The notes beneath the pieces are model-generated. The model saw only the letters and a program-made list of their open reading frames with translations. It was not told the origin of the DNA and ran no database searches. Both the position numbers and the translations under genes were made by a program. From Catonia carolina (Eukaryota > Arthropoda > Insecta > Hemiptera > Achilidae), in NCBI GenBank assembly GCA_035578175.1, contig JAQMRL010000011.1, positions 1,561,501-1,625,500 of the forward strand: DNA of 64,000 bases, read 5' to 3'. Below, one piece after another: positions 10,784 to 21,465 of this stretch (within the stretch, counting starts at the first letter, position 1; every line of letters starts with the position of its first letter).

Positions 10784-13113
10784 TTTCTTACACTCAAGAA
10801 GAACAAGAAATATAAAAATAAATTTAAACAATTTAAAAAAATCAAAATTAAAAATTAAAAATTTAAAATTCTAAACATGCATATTTCTTTTAATGTACAA
10901 AATTAACATGGCTTTTAAAATTACCAACACGCCTTTTAAACATACTAGACAAAATATATATTATATTAAATATAAACAATTTTTAAATTAAACAACAAAC
11001 CCAACATATTATCACATCAATCCTTTAAAAATGGTCGTTTGAATTGTCTACCTACAAGTACGATCGCCAGATGATTTGAGCCTTCTTTGGTAATTTACAC
11101 TGAATGTGTTCATTACTTGTTGAATTTTGTAGAATTGTTAAAATCTCTGTGTAATAGGCTATATTGCTTGGTTAGTACCAAGGTGATTCTAGGATTTTTT
11201 GAAGTAAATTTGTTTGGTAAGTAGCAACATGAATTTACATGTTGTAATATAAGTTTGCCTTTAATTTAAACATTAGATTGTTCTTGGTTATGGGTGATTT
11301 TTGGACTTAAATATTTTACTATTACTAGCAATTCAGAATATAACGTACTATGATACAGGAAAAATATCTATTTGAACTTTTAATGCAATAACAAGTATAA
11401 ATGATAAATAATAAAAGACATTTATAATTAATGAAACTCACTTAAAATTGAAGGTTATATTTTACATTTATACAAAAACCACTAAATTTAATCCAATAAA
11501 ATTTTTAATCAATTTTTCAGTTAATTTATAGTATCATTTTATTACATACTATTAAACATAATGTTCGTATGCAATGGAAATACAAAATACATGTTATTAT
11601 ATACGATTGCAATGAATTACATACATTAAATAAAATATTTCAATTTAAAAAACGACGAGAGGATGGTTCTTAAGATTATTTTTCTTTGCATAAGTACGAC
11701 ATTGACCTAAATGGGATTATCATGAAACGGAAGGGTATGTAAAAAGAAAATTTTATTTTTTCTTTACATTTATGTTCATATATATGAGATTTCCTTTTTT
11801 ACTTGAACTGTGAATAAAATAAAAATTGTTATAAATGTTCAAGTTTGTATGATAGTTGTAATTTAAAAGATATGATCTATGTAGAACATTAATATAATTC
11901 ATAATGCTCTATTTCGTATCTCATTTATTTTTACGATTTAAGTTTATTAAATTCTTATTTAATTAAGTGTTTTATTTACTGCTATTTTCATTTGTTTGAT
12001 TTTAATTTTTATGTAGAAAAATTAATATTTGAATTTTATTCATGCATTGTGAAATCTTGAAATAATCTCTTAAAACATTATTAATTATATATTATATAAT
12101 GGGTTGTTAAACAATTTTTTTAATTTGATCTATTTTTTTGTACATGCATTGTATTATAAATATTAACCAAGGTCTTATAAATTAGTTTTGTGTATGAATT
12201 TCATAGATTTCAATATATTCATTACCTAATTATAGCTAGGCCTAATTACAGTTCTTTCGAAGTAGATGATTTAGTTTCATTTAATAATAGATCAGTTCAT
12301 TTCAGAATTGATGGAAACATATATTCCGGATAAAACCATAATAGAGAATTATCATCATAATTATATTTAAAATTTGAAATCCGGTCCAGTTTTTAAAAAA
12401 ATGGAGATTCTGTTTGTCCTTAAACACAGAATTCTATCAAAAGAATTAACTTATTTTCACTGTTGTAAAGAGAACACTTTCAGGATTCTGCAAAAATCCT
12501 AAAATGAAGAATTGTAAAAACTGTAACGAGATATTGCGAAGTAAATAAAATAATTGAATTGAAGTTTTGATGGTGCTACTATTCTGGTGGCAGCATTGCG
12601 AAGTTCGTCATTATGATGACGTTCAGAAATGACACTGATACAAAACATTGCGAAATGTGCGTTAATGAAATTGCGAAATTTGTTGGTGACAATCAATTAA
12701 TATTATTGCGCCAATAAATTAATATTTAATATTATTGTGTGAGTTACGAGTAATTCGCAGTAATAGGGCTAATAATTTTCTATTGTCTATGAATGAGAGC
12801 AGAATTTTTCTAAATAAATTTTGCGAGCCCATGTAATAACACTACTTTTGCTGATGAATTAAAACTTTGGTGACCACAGCATTTTGATAATTTCATTTGT
12901 TTTAAGCTGTAAATATTTTTAATTGAAAAATTATATAAAAAAGAAAATTGGGAATCTCAGTACTTAATATGAAGAGTAATAGCGTAATGTAAATATATCC
13001 TTTAAAACTAGGGAAGATATATATAGGCCTACTGAAAATATCCTTAAAGCTAGGGAAAATTAATACTGTAATGAGTCATGTCATAAACCTTCCTCCATCC
13101 TTCCTATTGTTGA
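10784..13113. other. Long AT-rich stretch, nothing recognised
   Basis: There is no supported gene in these 2.3 kb. ATTGCGAA-type words recur several times between 12525 and 12715, but without regular spacing. Confidence 0.4.
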
Positions 13114-13693
13114 TTTCACGTTCAGAATGCAGTACGGGAAGTTCATAAGCAATGTATTCATATGGGAGTTTGAGAGCTACTACACTAAGTAAAAATATCA
13201 ACTACACGTTCTCATTTACAAACTACTCTTGAATAACTAATAATACGAAAAAATCAGTGAGTTTTCAAACTGGTTTATTATTTCTGTTTCCATCCAACAT
13301 ATGACTTAAAATATATCAAATTACAGATAAATTTTATTTTATAACAAAATAATAAAACATATATTTCGTCATTAAAAGAAAAAAGCTATATAATGTGAAA
13401 CGTAAAAATGTGACGAGATTAAAAAGTAAAAATTTGTACAAGCGTTTCTTATCTCAATATCTGAGTATAATAAAATACAACTCATTAGGAACCGAAAGTA
13501 ATTGTTTCAAAATTTTTTGATTGAAAATAAGCTTTTTAGAGCGTGGTAAGTGAAACTCTAAATATTTTTTCCCGTGACCTACGGAAGGTGTCTGCAGAAA
13601 AGGGTTATTGTATTGGCTGTGCCTGATGTTTTCTGTACGCCTGATAACACAACGGGTTCTCATAAGAGCTGTAATGCATTCTGAACGTAAAAT
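13114..13693. mobile_element. Non-autonomous TIR DNA element, family M2, copy 1
   Basis: The left end TTTCACGTTCAGAATGCAG (from 13114) and the complement of the right end (to 13693) form terminal inverted repeats of about 22 bp with few differences. The inner flanks match those of 46025-46708, including TATTGGCTGTGCCTGATGTT near the right end. The element is 580 bp with no coding capacity. The superfamily and target duplication are not resolved. Confidence 0.8.
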
Positions 13694-15390
13694 AGAGTAT
13701 AGAAATAGTTTCTAGGTACAGCCGAAACTTCCTAAGGATGTTCAGTTTTGTGTTGAAGTTGTTGTAATTGAAGCTGTCCAGCCTCTTGGTTTAGTACTAC
13801 TGGAGGAGTGCTAAAGTCCTATTAGGTGTTTAGGAAACTATTGTGCACCGAAAAAGAGCCTGAAATGCTCAAATACGGATGTATTTTTAAAAAAATTGCT
13901 TAAAATTAGTCTAAATGGATAAAACCCCCAAATAAACAGAACATAATAATACACCGTGCATATTTTTAACTAAACAAATTGAGATTTTTGTAACACATTA
14001 TCAAGTGGTAAATACAACATGATATCTGGTCTTCTTATTCATTATTTTATATGTATTACTCCAAACCTAATTACGAATGGAATTCAACACAATGATATTA
14101 CCTTATAAAAAGTTCAATAATTTATAGGTATCTTTGATATAAAATAAAACTATCAATATTTTGACATGGTTACCAAATACCAAACAAGCCGTTGCCCTTA
14201 TACATTCCGTAAAAAAATAACAAGAAATATAACCATATAAATATGAAAAAATAAACTCACAACAAATCCAAGTAAGTTACATAATAGTTTTAGGAAAATA
14301 AAAAAAATCACTGTAAAACTTGAAAAGACAATGTCTACAATGGTGTGACATGAATAGGTTAAGATGGGATTATTTTATTTAAAATGCGGGTACCATGAAA
14401 AGCTATTGTTTTATTAATTTAATTCATTTATACGTTGCTGTCTAACAAATATTTGATTCTTATCGAAAATAAAGATATTGTTAACATATTAAAAATAAAA
14501 ATAAATTAAATAAATTATTCATTTAAACGTGTTGTTTTTTTTTATAAGAATACTTATAAGTAAAGATTTAATTAATAGTAAAAAGGTTCTAAGAAATTAC
14601 ATTCCTTAAAGTGCATGACGAATTTCGTCATTGTGGGAATGGATGAATACATATTTATTGAAGATCACTATTTTTTTTATTGGAAACTAAAATATGTTTT
14701 TTTATTTTGATCAACGTAGCCTCTAAATTTCTATTCTAAAAGTTCTTTGTAACAATAAAAAACAAATGGAATTTTATGGTAGTCTGTAGATTAAGCCAAA
14801 GGACCTTAATTCGATTCCAAAAATATTCTGCATCCTTACGAACGTAATTACACCGTTAAAGTGTTCTAAATCCAAAATACGTTCATCTCATACAGAAGGA
14901 CTACTAAACTAATTGCATGTAGCCAAAGGAAACAACTCTGTTTCTTGTTAATTCAAATAGATCACTAACATTTAAGACACACGTTAAGACTTACGGCTTA
15001 ATAAGTTCATATGATCAACAGCGAAGAAAATTATTTATGCTGGGTTATTCGAAAAAAGGAATAATTTTTTTAACAAAGTGTAATAATTCTGTTGCTCAGG
15101 TTTTGTTAATGTAAATATAAACTTCAAGCAAAGACAATAAAAGTCTTTATCGTTGATCTCGAATAATAATGTTTTTCTTAGAATGAAAATATGAAACACA
15201 TTCACGTCATATTTTCACTCACCACCGCAGAAAGCAATCCTTCAATTTGCTAGTTGTATGTAGATGCAGTTGTAAACAACATTAATAAAGTAAAAAATAT
15301 ATAGTAATAAAAACAATAATTTAGCTTTACATCATTTTTCAACTTTTGCATCATCTCGAAAATATATTCAAAATTTCTTTCATATCGGTT
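13694..15390. other. AT-rich DNA, nothing firm
   Basis: No gene is supported. A tRNA-like relic with TTCGATTCC lies near 14810-14820 but is too decayed to annotate separately. Confidence 0.35.
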
Positions 15391-15672
15391 GTCTGTTGAT
15401 GCTTAGGTCATCAGCCGAAAGGCTGGTTTGAACCTCTAGAGGCTTTACTAAGTAAAACAATGAGAGGTGGTTTTCTATTGCCTTCCCACTAAGAGGAAAA
15501 GTATGCTTATTAGCATGCTCGGCCCTCTGAAAAGCATCTATTTTTCACCCTGCAAATGACACCTTCACTTCATTTACCGCAGGTTCTGGTTGTATGATGA
15601 TATTCATTACTCTCAGAGGATATAATTAAGACAAGTAACTTTTACACCTCTTTTGTTTTTAAATGCTTCAGT
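15391..15672 (-). repeat. SINE-A copy 2, 5'-truncated
   Basis: The 3' hairpin CAGCCGAAAGGCTG (minus-sense reading) lies at 15412-15425. The copy continues to the TTTTACACCTC...AAATGCTTCAGT region and then loses the SINE 5' third. This fits abortive reverse transcription from the constant 3' end. Confidence 0.85.
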
Positions 15673-15853
15673 CTCAAATTTTTCATTATATTTTAATCCA
15701 TTTGATAAAAATAAAATTGAATATTTTTCATTTGTATTTGATTTTTCTCCCTTATATTACACTATTTTGTTCAGAATCAAATTCTCCACTAGTGTTGTTC
15801 AATACGTATGTGTTAATCAGTCATTTAACAAAGTTATTTTATGACAAATCTGA

Positions 15854-16257
15854 TGTTGTTTAGGTCACCAGCCGAAAGGCTGGTTTGAACATCTAGCTGC
15901 TTTACTAAGTAAAACGAGAAGTGAGGTGGTTTACTATTACCTTCCTTACTGAGTGGAGAAGTACGCTTATCAGCATGCATGGCCCTCTGAAAAGCATCTA
16001 CTTTCCACCCGGCAAATAACACCTTCACTTCATTCACCATAGGGTCTGGTTGTATAATGAAATTCATTACTCTCAAAGGAGATAATTCTGACTAGTGACT
16101 TTTAAACCACTACCTTATCTGTTCTTAAATGTTTCAGTCATAAAATTGACTGATCATATGATAACATTATGATAATTAACAGAACTAATTTTTGTAGCCC
16201 TGGAATTAACCGATCCAGTGCAAATAATTTAACACTCCACTAAGTCGGTTGTCTATG
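15854..16257 (-). repeat. SINE-A copy 3, full length
   Basis: It lies 180 bp from copy 2 in the same orientation and covers the family from the GTTGTTTAGG tail to a diverged 5' end near 16257. On the minus strand the internal frame stays open for 80 codons (15834-16076) and begins MRVMNFIIQPDP. Confidence 0.85.
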
Positions 16258-16880
16258 AAACGTTAAAAGTACCCAACCCAAATCACACATTTATATTTTA
16301 AGTATGAAAAAAACAAATGGTCAAACTAAGAGCTTTCGCTTTTATAAAAAAATATAAAAGTTAAGTTACCGTAGCTGAAGTTTCATTAAGCGCACGCTTA
16401 GTAATAAAACTCGTTTGTTTTTTTATGCAAACAAGAATACTGGTGAAACTAGATTTACAATATAATATGCCAATTTTTAATTCTTTGGATCTTAACCTGT
16501 ATCTCAATGTATGTTAATATAATATAATTATTTAATGCTTATCTTTTATTTCATGTGTTTGAAGCACTAAAATTATACAATGGAAAAATTTATTAAAACT
16601 TAAGTGATGACTTCTCCGTGACTTGCTATTTAACTTTCATTCGAATTAGTATTATTAATGCTACGGTACTGTACTCTTCTCACATTAGTGCCTAAGAAAG
16701 AGAATTTCATATATCGATTATCTTACCATTGTTTATTTTTGAACAAAATCTAACATAATGTTAATGTTAAATTAGTTAAAACATACTGATGTAGAATTAA
16801 ATAGTTTGTTAAGTGCAGAAATGGCAATAAATTTTATTACTTTTTAATGAATTGTACTTTCCTAAACAAAAATATGAAAT
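16258..16880. other. AT-rich DNA, nothing recognised
   Basis: No feature could be supported here. Confidence 0.4.
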
Positions 16881-17042
16881 TGGCCGCCTCCGTGGCCCAC
16901 TGGTTAGCGTGGTACACTGTAAAGCGGAGGTCCCGAGTTGGATTCCCGGCCAGGGTCCGAAAAAATATGGATTATTACAAATTCAAACCCACTGTTCCTC
17001 ACCACAACGAAGTCTCTAATAACCAAGATGTTGATGCGACTT
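16881..17042 (+). repeat. tRNA-derived SINE copy
   Basis: The head reads TGGCCGCCTCCGTGGCCCAC, with box A-like TGGCCCACTGG at 16893-16903 and a damaged box B (AGTTGGATTCCC) near 16937. GGCCAGGGTCCG follows. This head type is common in insect SINEs. The body runs to about 17042, where a palindrome begins, so the 3' end is not defined. Confidence 0.7.
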
Positions 17043-17296
17043 GAAATTTAGTAGATATATAAAATTTGATCTCTACGATTATAATGAAAGGTTTTTATAA
17101 TTTTCTAGACATTTCATTATAATTTTTATTCATAAAATTGAAACAAAATCGCACATACAGTAAACTGTACGTCAAGTTATAATTATTATAACTATTATAA
17201 ATTTTATGAATAAAAATTATAATGAAATGTCTAGAAAATTATAAAAACCTTTCATTATAATCGTAGAGATCAAATTTTATATATCTATTAAATTTC
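17043..17296. repeat. Near-perfect long palindrome (97-bp arms, 60-bp loop)
   Basis: The left arm 17043-17139 is the reverse complement of the right arm 17200-17296, with a single mismatch seen. The loop holds another small palindrome, TACAGTAAACTGTA. Arms this well matched imply either a very recent foldback/MITE insertion or selection on a hairpin. No transposase and no clear target duplication are present. Confidence 0.9.
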
Positions 17297-17479
17297 AATT
17301 TTTCAAATTGAAATTTTTCAATTTTTCAATCTATTAAATTTTCAATTACTGAAAATTAAAAACAGGAATATCTTGTTTGATCTTTGGTCATAAATAAAAT
17401 AATGAAAAGGAATCATTAATTATATTAATGACAATAAAAATAAAATAAGTGATTATAATTTTTTGGTTTTGGGTTTAGA

Positions 17480-17600
17480 TTTGACTGTTATGCACATTAA
17501 AGGTTAATGCAAACTGATAGATGTAAAAGAGTGATCAAGAAATGCCAGACCGAGAATTGAACTTGTGATTGCTGGAATAAAGCCAGTCGTCGTAGTATTT
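17480..17600 (-). repeat. tRNA-derived SINE fragment (family F3), inverted
   Basis: The minus strand reads CAAGTTCAATTCTCGGTCTG (box B-like and flank), then TGGCATTTCTTGATCACTC and TAATGTGCATAACAGT. These match words in the copies at 766-885 and 1386-1515. Confidence 0.5.
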
Positions 17601-18158
17601 TGTATAAATATCGTTGAATTTTTGGTATGCCTGAAGGTTTTTCACCATGTCAATTTAGTACATAATCATTTCACGGTAATATTAGTAACGAAGAATTTAT
17701 TTTTTAACTAGATTCTGAGACCCGGCAAAAAGTAGGTACGTTAAAGAGAAAATTTTAAACTGTGAACAAGAAATACTAAGAATTACAATGTATCGCTCAC
17801 CCACCCTTACAAACTGCTGTAATCTAACAAAATTAACGTGTTATACGAGTATTTTAAATTATTATTTATCTCTGCAATATTTCCATGATTAAGTTTTTAT
17901 TCTACTAATAATGTGACGTTGCTAAGAAACTACTACGTTTTAATTTAATGGGATGATAAATAATTTTTTTTTAGGAAATTCACAATCTGTTTGAAACAAT
18001 CAGTGAATGTAATAACACAAAATTTGGAAAAAAATAACATGATAAATAAACGTGAGTGGAGACACAGTCCAGTGACGGAACTTCGACGTGAATAGATAAG
18101 TGTAGCGTTAAGTGCAGCATTTAGAACACTGTAATGGATAGTCAATTACAGTACTACG
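17601..18158. other. AT-rich DNA, nothing recognised
   Basis: No feature could be supported in this stretch. Confidence 0.4.
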
Positions 18159-18310
18159 TTAATTGATGAGGTCCCGGCTCCATCGACGTTTTAGACGTCT
18201 TATTGAATTGTTTGGGAGAGACTGCGTAGCCAGATTTGAGATCAATGGGTTACGGTGGTACACGAGTTTCTTCCAAAATTTTGTATGGAGTTTTAAGAAA
18301 ATGTCATTTA
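18159..18310 (-). pseudogene. Jockey-like reverse transcriptase C-terminal relic
   Basis: Minus-strand translation gives FLKLHTKFWKKLVYHRNPLI and then LPNNSIRRLKRRWSRDLIN before a stop. This matches in layout the C terminus of the better preserved copy at 33608-34305 (VFHRKLHDHPNELI, then NPQRRLKRQWARDLL). Only the last 50 or so codons survive. Confidence 0.65.
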
Positions 18311-18346
18311 TGTAGGATGATGAATATAAATTCATATAATAATAAT

Positions 18347-18357
18347 ATAGCGGTAAA
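18347..18357. repeat. Left target-site duplication of SINE-A copy 4
   Basis: ATAGCGGTAAA, identical to 18757-18767. Confidence 0.85.
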
Positions 18358-18756
18358 CTGCCCATAACAGACAGGTGGAGTGTCAAATTATTTACACTCG
18401 ATCTGTTAGTTGCAGGGCTAAAATAAATAGTTCTGTTTCTTATCACATGGTCAGCCAATTAAATGACTGAATCATTTAAGAACAGAAGAGGTAGAGGTGT
18501 AAAAGACACTAATCAGAGTTATCTCCTCTGAAAGTAATGAATTTCATTGTACAGCCAGACCCTGTGGTGAATGAAGTGAAGGTGTCATTTACAGAGTGGA
18601 AAATATGTGCTTTTCAGAGGGCCCGGTATGCTGATAAGCGCACTTTTCCACTCAGTGAGGAAGGCATTGGTAAACCACCTCACTCCTCGTTTTACTTAGT
18701 AAAACCTCTAGAGGTTCAAACCAGCCTTTCGGCTGTTGACTTAAACAACAACAACA
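18358..18756 (+). mobile_element. SINE-A copy 4: full-length reference copy with target duplications
   Basis: The 399-bp element runs from CTGCCCATAACAGACAGG to an (AAC)n tail, between 11-bp duplications ATAGCGGTAAA. There are no terminal inverted repeats, so it is a retroposon and not a MITE. The 3' third is a row of inverted repeats: AGTGAGG/CCTCACT (18654-18660 with 18678-18684), GTTTTACTTAGTAAAAC (18689-18705), CCTCTAGAGG (18705-18714) and CAGCCTTTCGGCTG (18722-18735). A box B-like GGTTCAAACC sits at 18713-18722, unusually close to the 3' end, and no convincing box A was found. A sense frame of about 80 codons starts at 18537 with MNFIVQPDPVVNEVKVSF. Confidence 0.9.
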
Positions 18757-18767
18757 ATAGCGGTAAA
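18757..18767. repeat. Right target-site duplication of SINE-A copy 4
   Basis: ATAGCGGTAAA, identical to 18347-18357. Confidence 0.85.
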
Positions 18768-19648
18768 ATGATCAATAGGTAAGTGGACCTCAATTGCAAG
18801 CAGGATTGCTAGCTCGACTGAGGTGTATTAAAAAAATTTGGATGACTGTTTCCCCGATTTCACTTCATACCTAATTTTTCAGGTATCACATTAAGAATAC
18901 TGAAATAATATTTATTGTTTTAGGGGGATTACAACCCTTTCCAACCATTTAGGGGCCATTGGTCGAAATTTTAAACCCTTCTTTTCCTACCTTTAGAAAA
19001 CACGCGTACCGATTAGCAGAACTCTTAGAAATAGTATAAAAAATAATATACTTGTTTCTTTAGGGTAGTGTAACTTTCTTAGTACCCCTTAGAATTGAGG
19101 GGTGTATACAATTTCTTTTGTTTTTCTATTCAACCTTTAAGGAACAAATTATCTGAATTAAATAATCGTGAAGTTAGGAATTAGTAATGTGTGAGTAAAT
19201 TAATCAGTAAGAGAGGGCTTTAGAATTTATATAATGATGTATGGAATATATAAATATATTAAATTACATTGAAAAAATCTGATCTATTCAAATTTTTGTG
19301 TGAAAACGAACAAAATGTTTTGAAAGGAAACTTATGTAATGTACAACTTGTGAATGTGATAATATAATTATCATTATGATTTGATGGTAAATACCGATGT
19401 ATTATAGTGTAAGATGAATAATTGTAACTAAGAAATAATTTCTCAATGCGATTTGTAGATAAGATTGTGCTTTGTTCAAGAGAAAAGAGGATGTTAAAAA
19501 TGTCAATTGCATTGTTTTGAAACTTAAGCCAACTCATTGCGAAAGAAGCTAGTGCAAATGGTTTTCCTTTGTATAAATATTAATTACATTGTCTACATAA
19601 AGTTATTTCGGATATTATTCATTTTGTAACGATCCAAGAAAAAAATAT
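18768..19648. other. Mixed AT-rich DNA, nothing firm
   Basis: No gene is supported. Open frames here are short and composition-driven. Confidence 0.35.
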
Positions 19649-19774
19649 CTAGAAATAATTTCTAAGTAAACATAGGCATTTCCTTGTAATATTACATAAA
19701 CAGTTCCGAGGGAGGTGAAAGATTGTTTGCTGATGTCGGATCAAGTAGCCAGGCGGCGGGATTTTGGTTGGTAA

Positions 19775-20616
19775 AGCACGGGTCACACTATGCTGATTGT
19801 CAGCCGCTGGTTATCAGCGGCTGGCAGTAGCGCCAGCAAGCAGCGGCTGGCAACCCGGTCACATTTCGCTTTTAACTCGCCTGGTTCTAGTTCTAGTCAG
19901 CATGTCGTCTGTGGGTCCACGTAAACGAGTAATTAAGCGATTATTAAGGATGTGTGTGAAGCTTTGTGTTAAAGTGCTTAACCGCAAGAAGAGACGTTGG
20001 TGGAGTAGACCTTGGATTTTGAGAAGAGAAGAATTAGGAGCATCTGCAAGACTTTTCCAAGAGTTACAAGAAGAGGACCCAGAAACATACAGAAATGTTT
20101 TACGAATGTCAGCTCCTAAATTCCAAGAATTGCTGGAACTAGTTGAACCAACAGTTTATTGTAGGCTGCTTCTTTGACTTTCCTATCAAGGTAATCCTGT
20201 GATGAAACGTCCCACAAGTACGGATAATTTTGAAATAAATTCAAAAATTCAATGACCCTGCTTCCCCGACCACTTCAACTCAGCCATTTTTACAGTATAA
20301 ATTAACAATTACCTACGACACAGCAGTAGTTAAACGAACTCAATGAACAAAACAAAAGATGTAAACACAAAACCACGTGTAGTTTACTCGCCGCTGACAC
20401 GCTACTGGGGTGGTCAGACTGCGCTGCAAGCTGGCGCCAGCTTGTGCGAATGAATCACGTGACCTGCGACCAAAAGTTGAACATGTCCAACTTCGCCAGC
20501 CGCTGACAAATACTCGCCGGCTGGTAGCACCAGCTGTGGGTTCTGTGGTCACATCAAGCTGATAGTAGCGGCTTCCTTTAATTCGCGGCTGCAATCAGCC
20601 TAGTGTGACCCGTGCT
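19775..20616 (+). mobile_element. PIF/Harbinger DNA element, internally deleted
   Basis: The 842-bp element has terminal inverted repeats of about 26 bp (left AGCACGGGTCACACTATGCT, right its near complement). It is flanked by the 3-bp duplication TAA at 19772-19774 and 20617-20619, the target type of this superfamily. Subterminal CAGCCGCTG/CAGCGGCTG words form hairpins. It encodes only the start of a HARBI1-like nuclease, so it must be mobilised in trans if at all. Confidence 0.88.
19902..20177 (+). pseudogene. N-terminal remnant of HARBI1-like transposase
   Basis: From the ATG at 19902 the frame runs 91 codons to a TGA. It contains RRWWSRPWILRREELGA, LFQELQEEDPETYRNVLRM and FQELLELVEP. R-x-W-W-x-R-P-W-L followed by a D-P-E-x-Y/F-x-N-F/V-L-R-M stretch is the usual start of PIF/Harbinger nucleases. 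The DDE catalytic region that should follow is missing, so no active transposase can be made. The frame is also open upstream to 19797, but without an ATG. Confidence 0.8.
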
Positions 20617-20685
20617 TAAGGCGGTTGCAACCTCCTTGGGGCTGGACGAGGACGCCTCAATTGAGTCCAATACTACTTCCTCCAT

Positions 20686-21140
20686 CGTGAGGAAGTGAGC
20701 ATAAGTTTTTCTCGCCGCCTCGGATAAAAAGAAAGTAAATATAGGACTTGCAGAACTGTTTTAGATTCAGTTAAAAAAATGTAAAGTGATAAAATTAGAC
20801 AAATCAAATTAATAATTGTTGAACAAAATCGGTTCAGCACTTTTGAAGAAAAATGACAAATTCTCTAACGAGCCAATAACCTAACAAATTATATCTTCTT
20901 CCAATAGAGACTAACAAAGTTATATATCCGGAAGTTGGGTTCACAATTTGTAATAAAAGTTTACTAACAAGGAGATTCGAAAACAAATTATTAAATTATT
21001 TATTCTTTGAATTTGTTCGATAACCTAATGTATCTATATTGAGGTTTCGATGTATTACTTTTATAGTAATCACTGAGTTTTCATTACTCATACAAGCTGG
21101 ATCATGCTCTGTGCATGCGAATTGGTCTAATAAGGTAATT
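20686..21140. other. AT-rich DNA, nothing recognised
   Basis: No supported feature. Confidence 0.4.
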
Positions 21141-21290
21141 TTGTAATAGTTTAGTTTCACCAGAGATACGAACATTATCATAACGTCACTTGCTATAACA
21201 TCTACAAAGAAGACTAAAGGATGCTGAGATAATAATATCTTATAAAATACCGACGAGGGTTAACCACTTGGGTGATTGCCACAACGAGAT
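21141..21290 (+). repeat. Jockey-like LINE 3' end relic
   Basis: AGAGATACGAACATTATCA, GGATGCTGAGATAATAATAT and AAAATACCGACGAGGGTTAA match in order the 3' ends at 2236-2380 and 49334-49440. A weak stem-loop (ACC-ACTT-GGGT) occupies the place of the AATG hairpin. Confidence 0.55.
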
Positions 21291-21465
21291 AAAAATTTGG
21301 TGTGAAATACTCACACGACTTTCTCTTGTCAATGCAAATAATGAACAATATAACCTAATAGGTAGTAGTAATAAAACATTAGAAATAAACAAAAAACTAA
21401 CCTAAAAAAACATAACCTAATTTTATTCATGAGTGAAAGACGCAAATGAAAATCCACCTTAGTTT
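21291..21465 (+). repeat. Dispersed repeat D1, copy 1
   Basis: Matches 24027-24205 over about 175 bp, including TGGTGTGAAATACTCACACG, AATGCAAATAATGAACA and AATAAAACATTAGAAATAAA. Its nature is unknown. Confidence 0.7.

Larger units (their letters stand above)
19649..20685 (-). pseudogene. Unknown minus-strand reading frame split by a Harbinger element
   Basis: An ATG at 20683-20685 (minus) opens MEEVVLDSIEASSSSPKEVA and reaches the TAA duplication at 20617-20619. If the DNA element and one duplication copy are ignored, the frame continues exactly in phase on the other side. It reads KIPPPGYLIRHQQTIFHLP and stops at 19649-19651, giving about 63 codons in total. Both flanks are G+C-richer than their surroundings up to the CCTCGG near 19706. 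The product is unrecognised. It could be a host exon or the ORF1 of an older retrotransposon. Confidence 0.45.

Noticed and set aside
10518..10874. 118-codon plus-strand frame
   Set aside because: It runs through a tRNA-SINE and its poly(A) tail, so it is not a gene.
11040..11120. Minus-strand NYQRRLKSSGD resembling a Jockey C terminus
   Set aside because: The match is too short and lacks any neighbouring motif.
12525..12715. Recurring ATTGCGAA words as a possible regulatory array
   Set aside because: Spacing is irregular and the words vary; probably decayed repeat sequence.
16881..16960. A functional tRNA gene
   Set aside because: Box B is damaged, no acceptor stem pairs, and the sequence matches the common SINE head type.
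18537..18782. Annotation of the 81-codon SINE-A frame as a normal gene
   Set aside because: The same frame occurs in many dispersed SINE copies, several with stops, so it is reported only as a property of the repeat.
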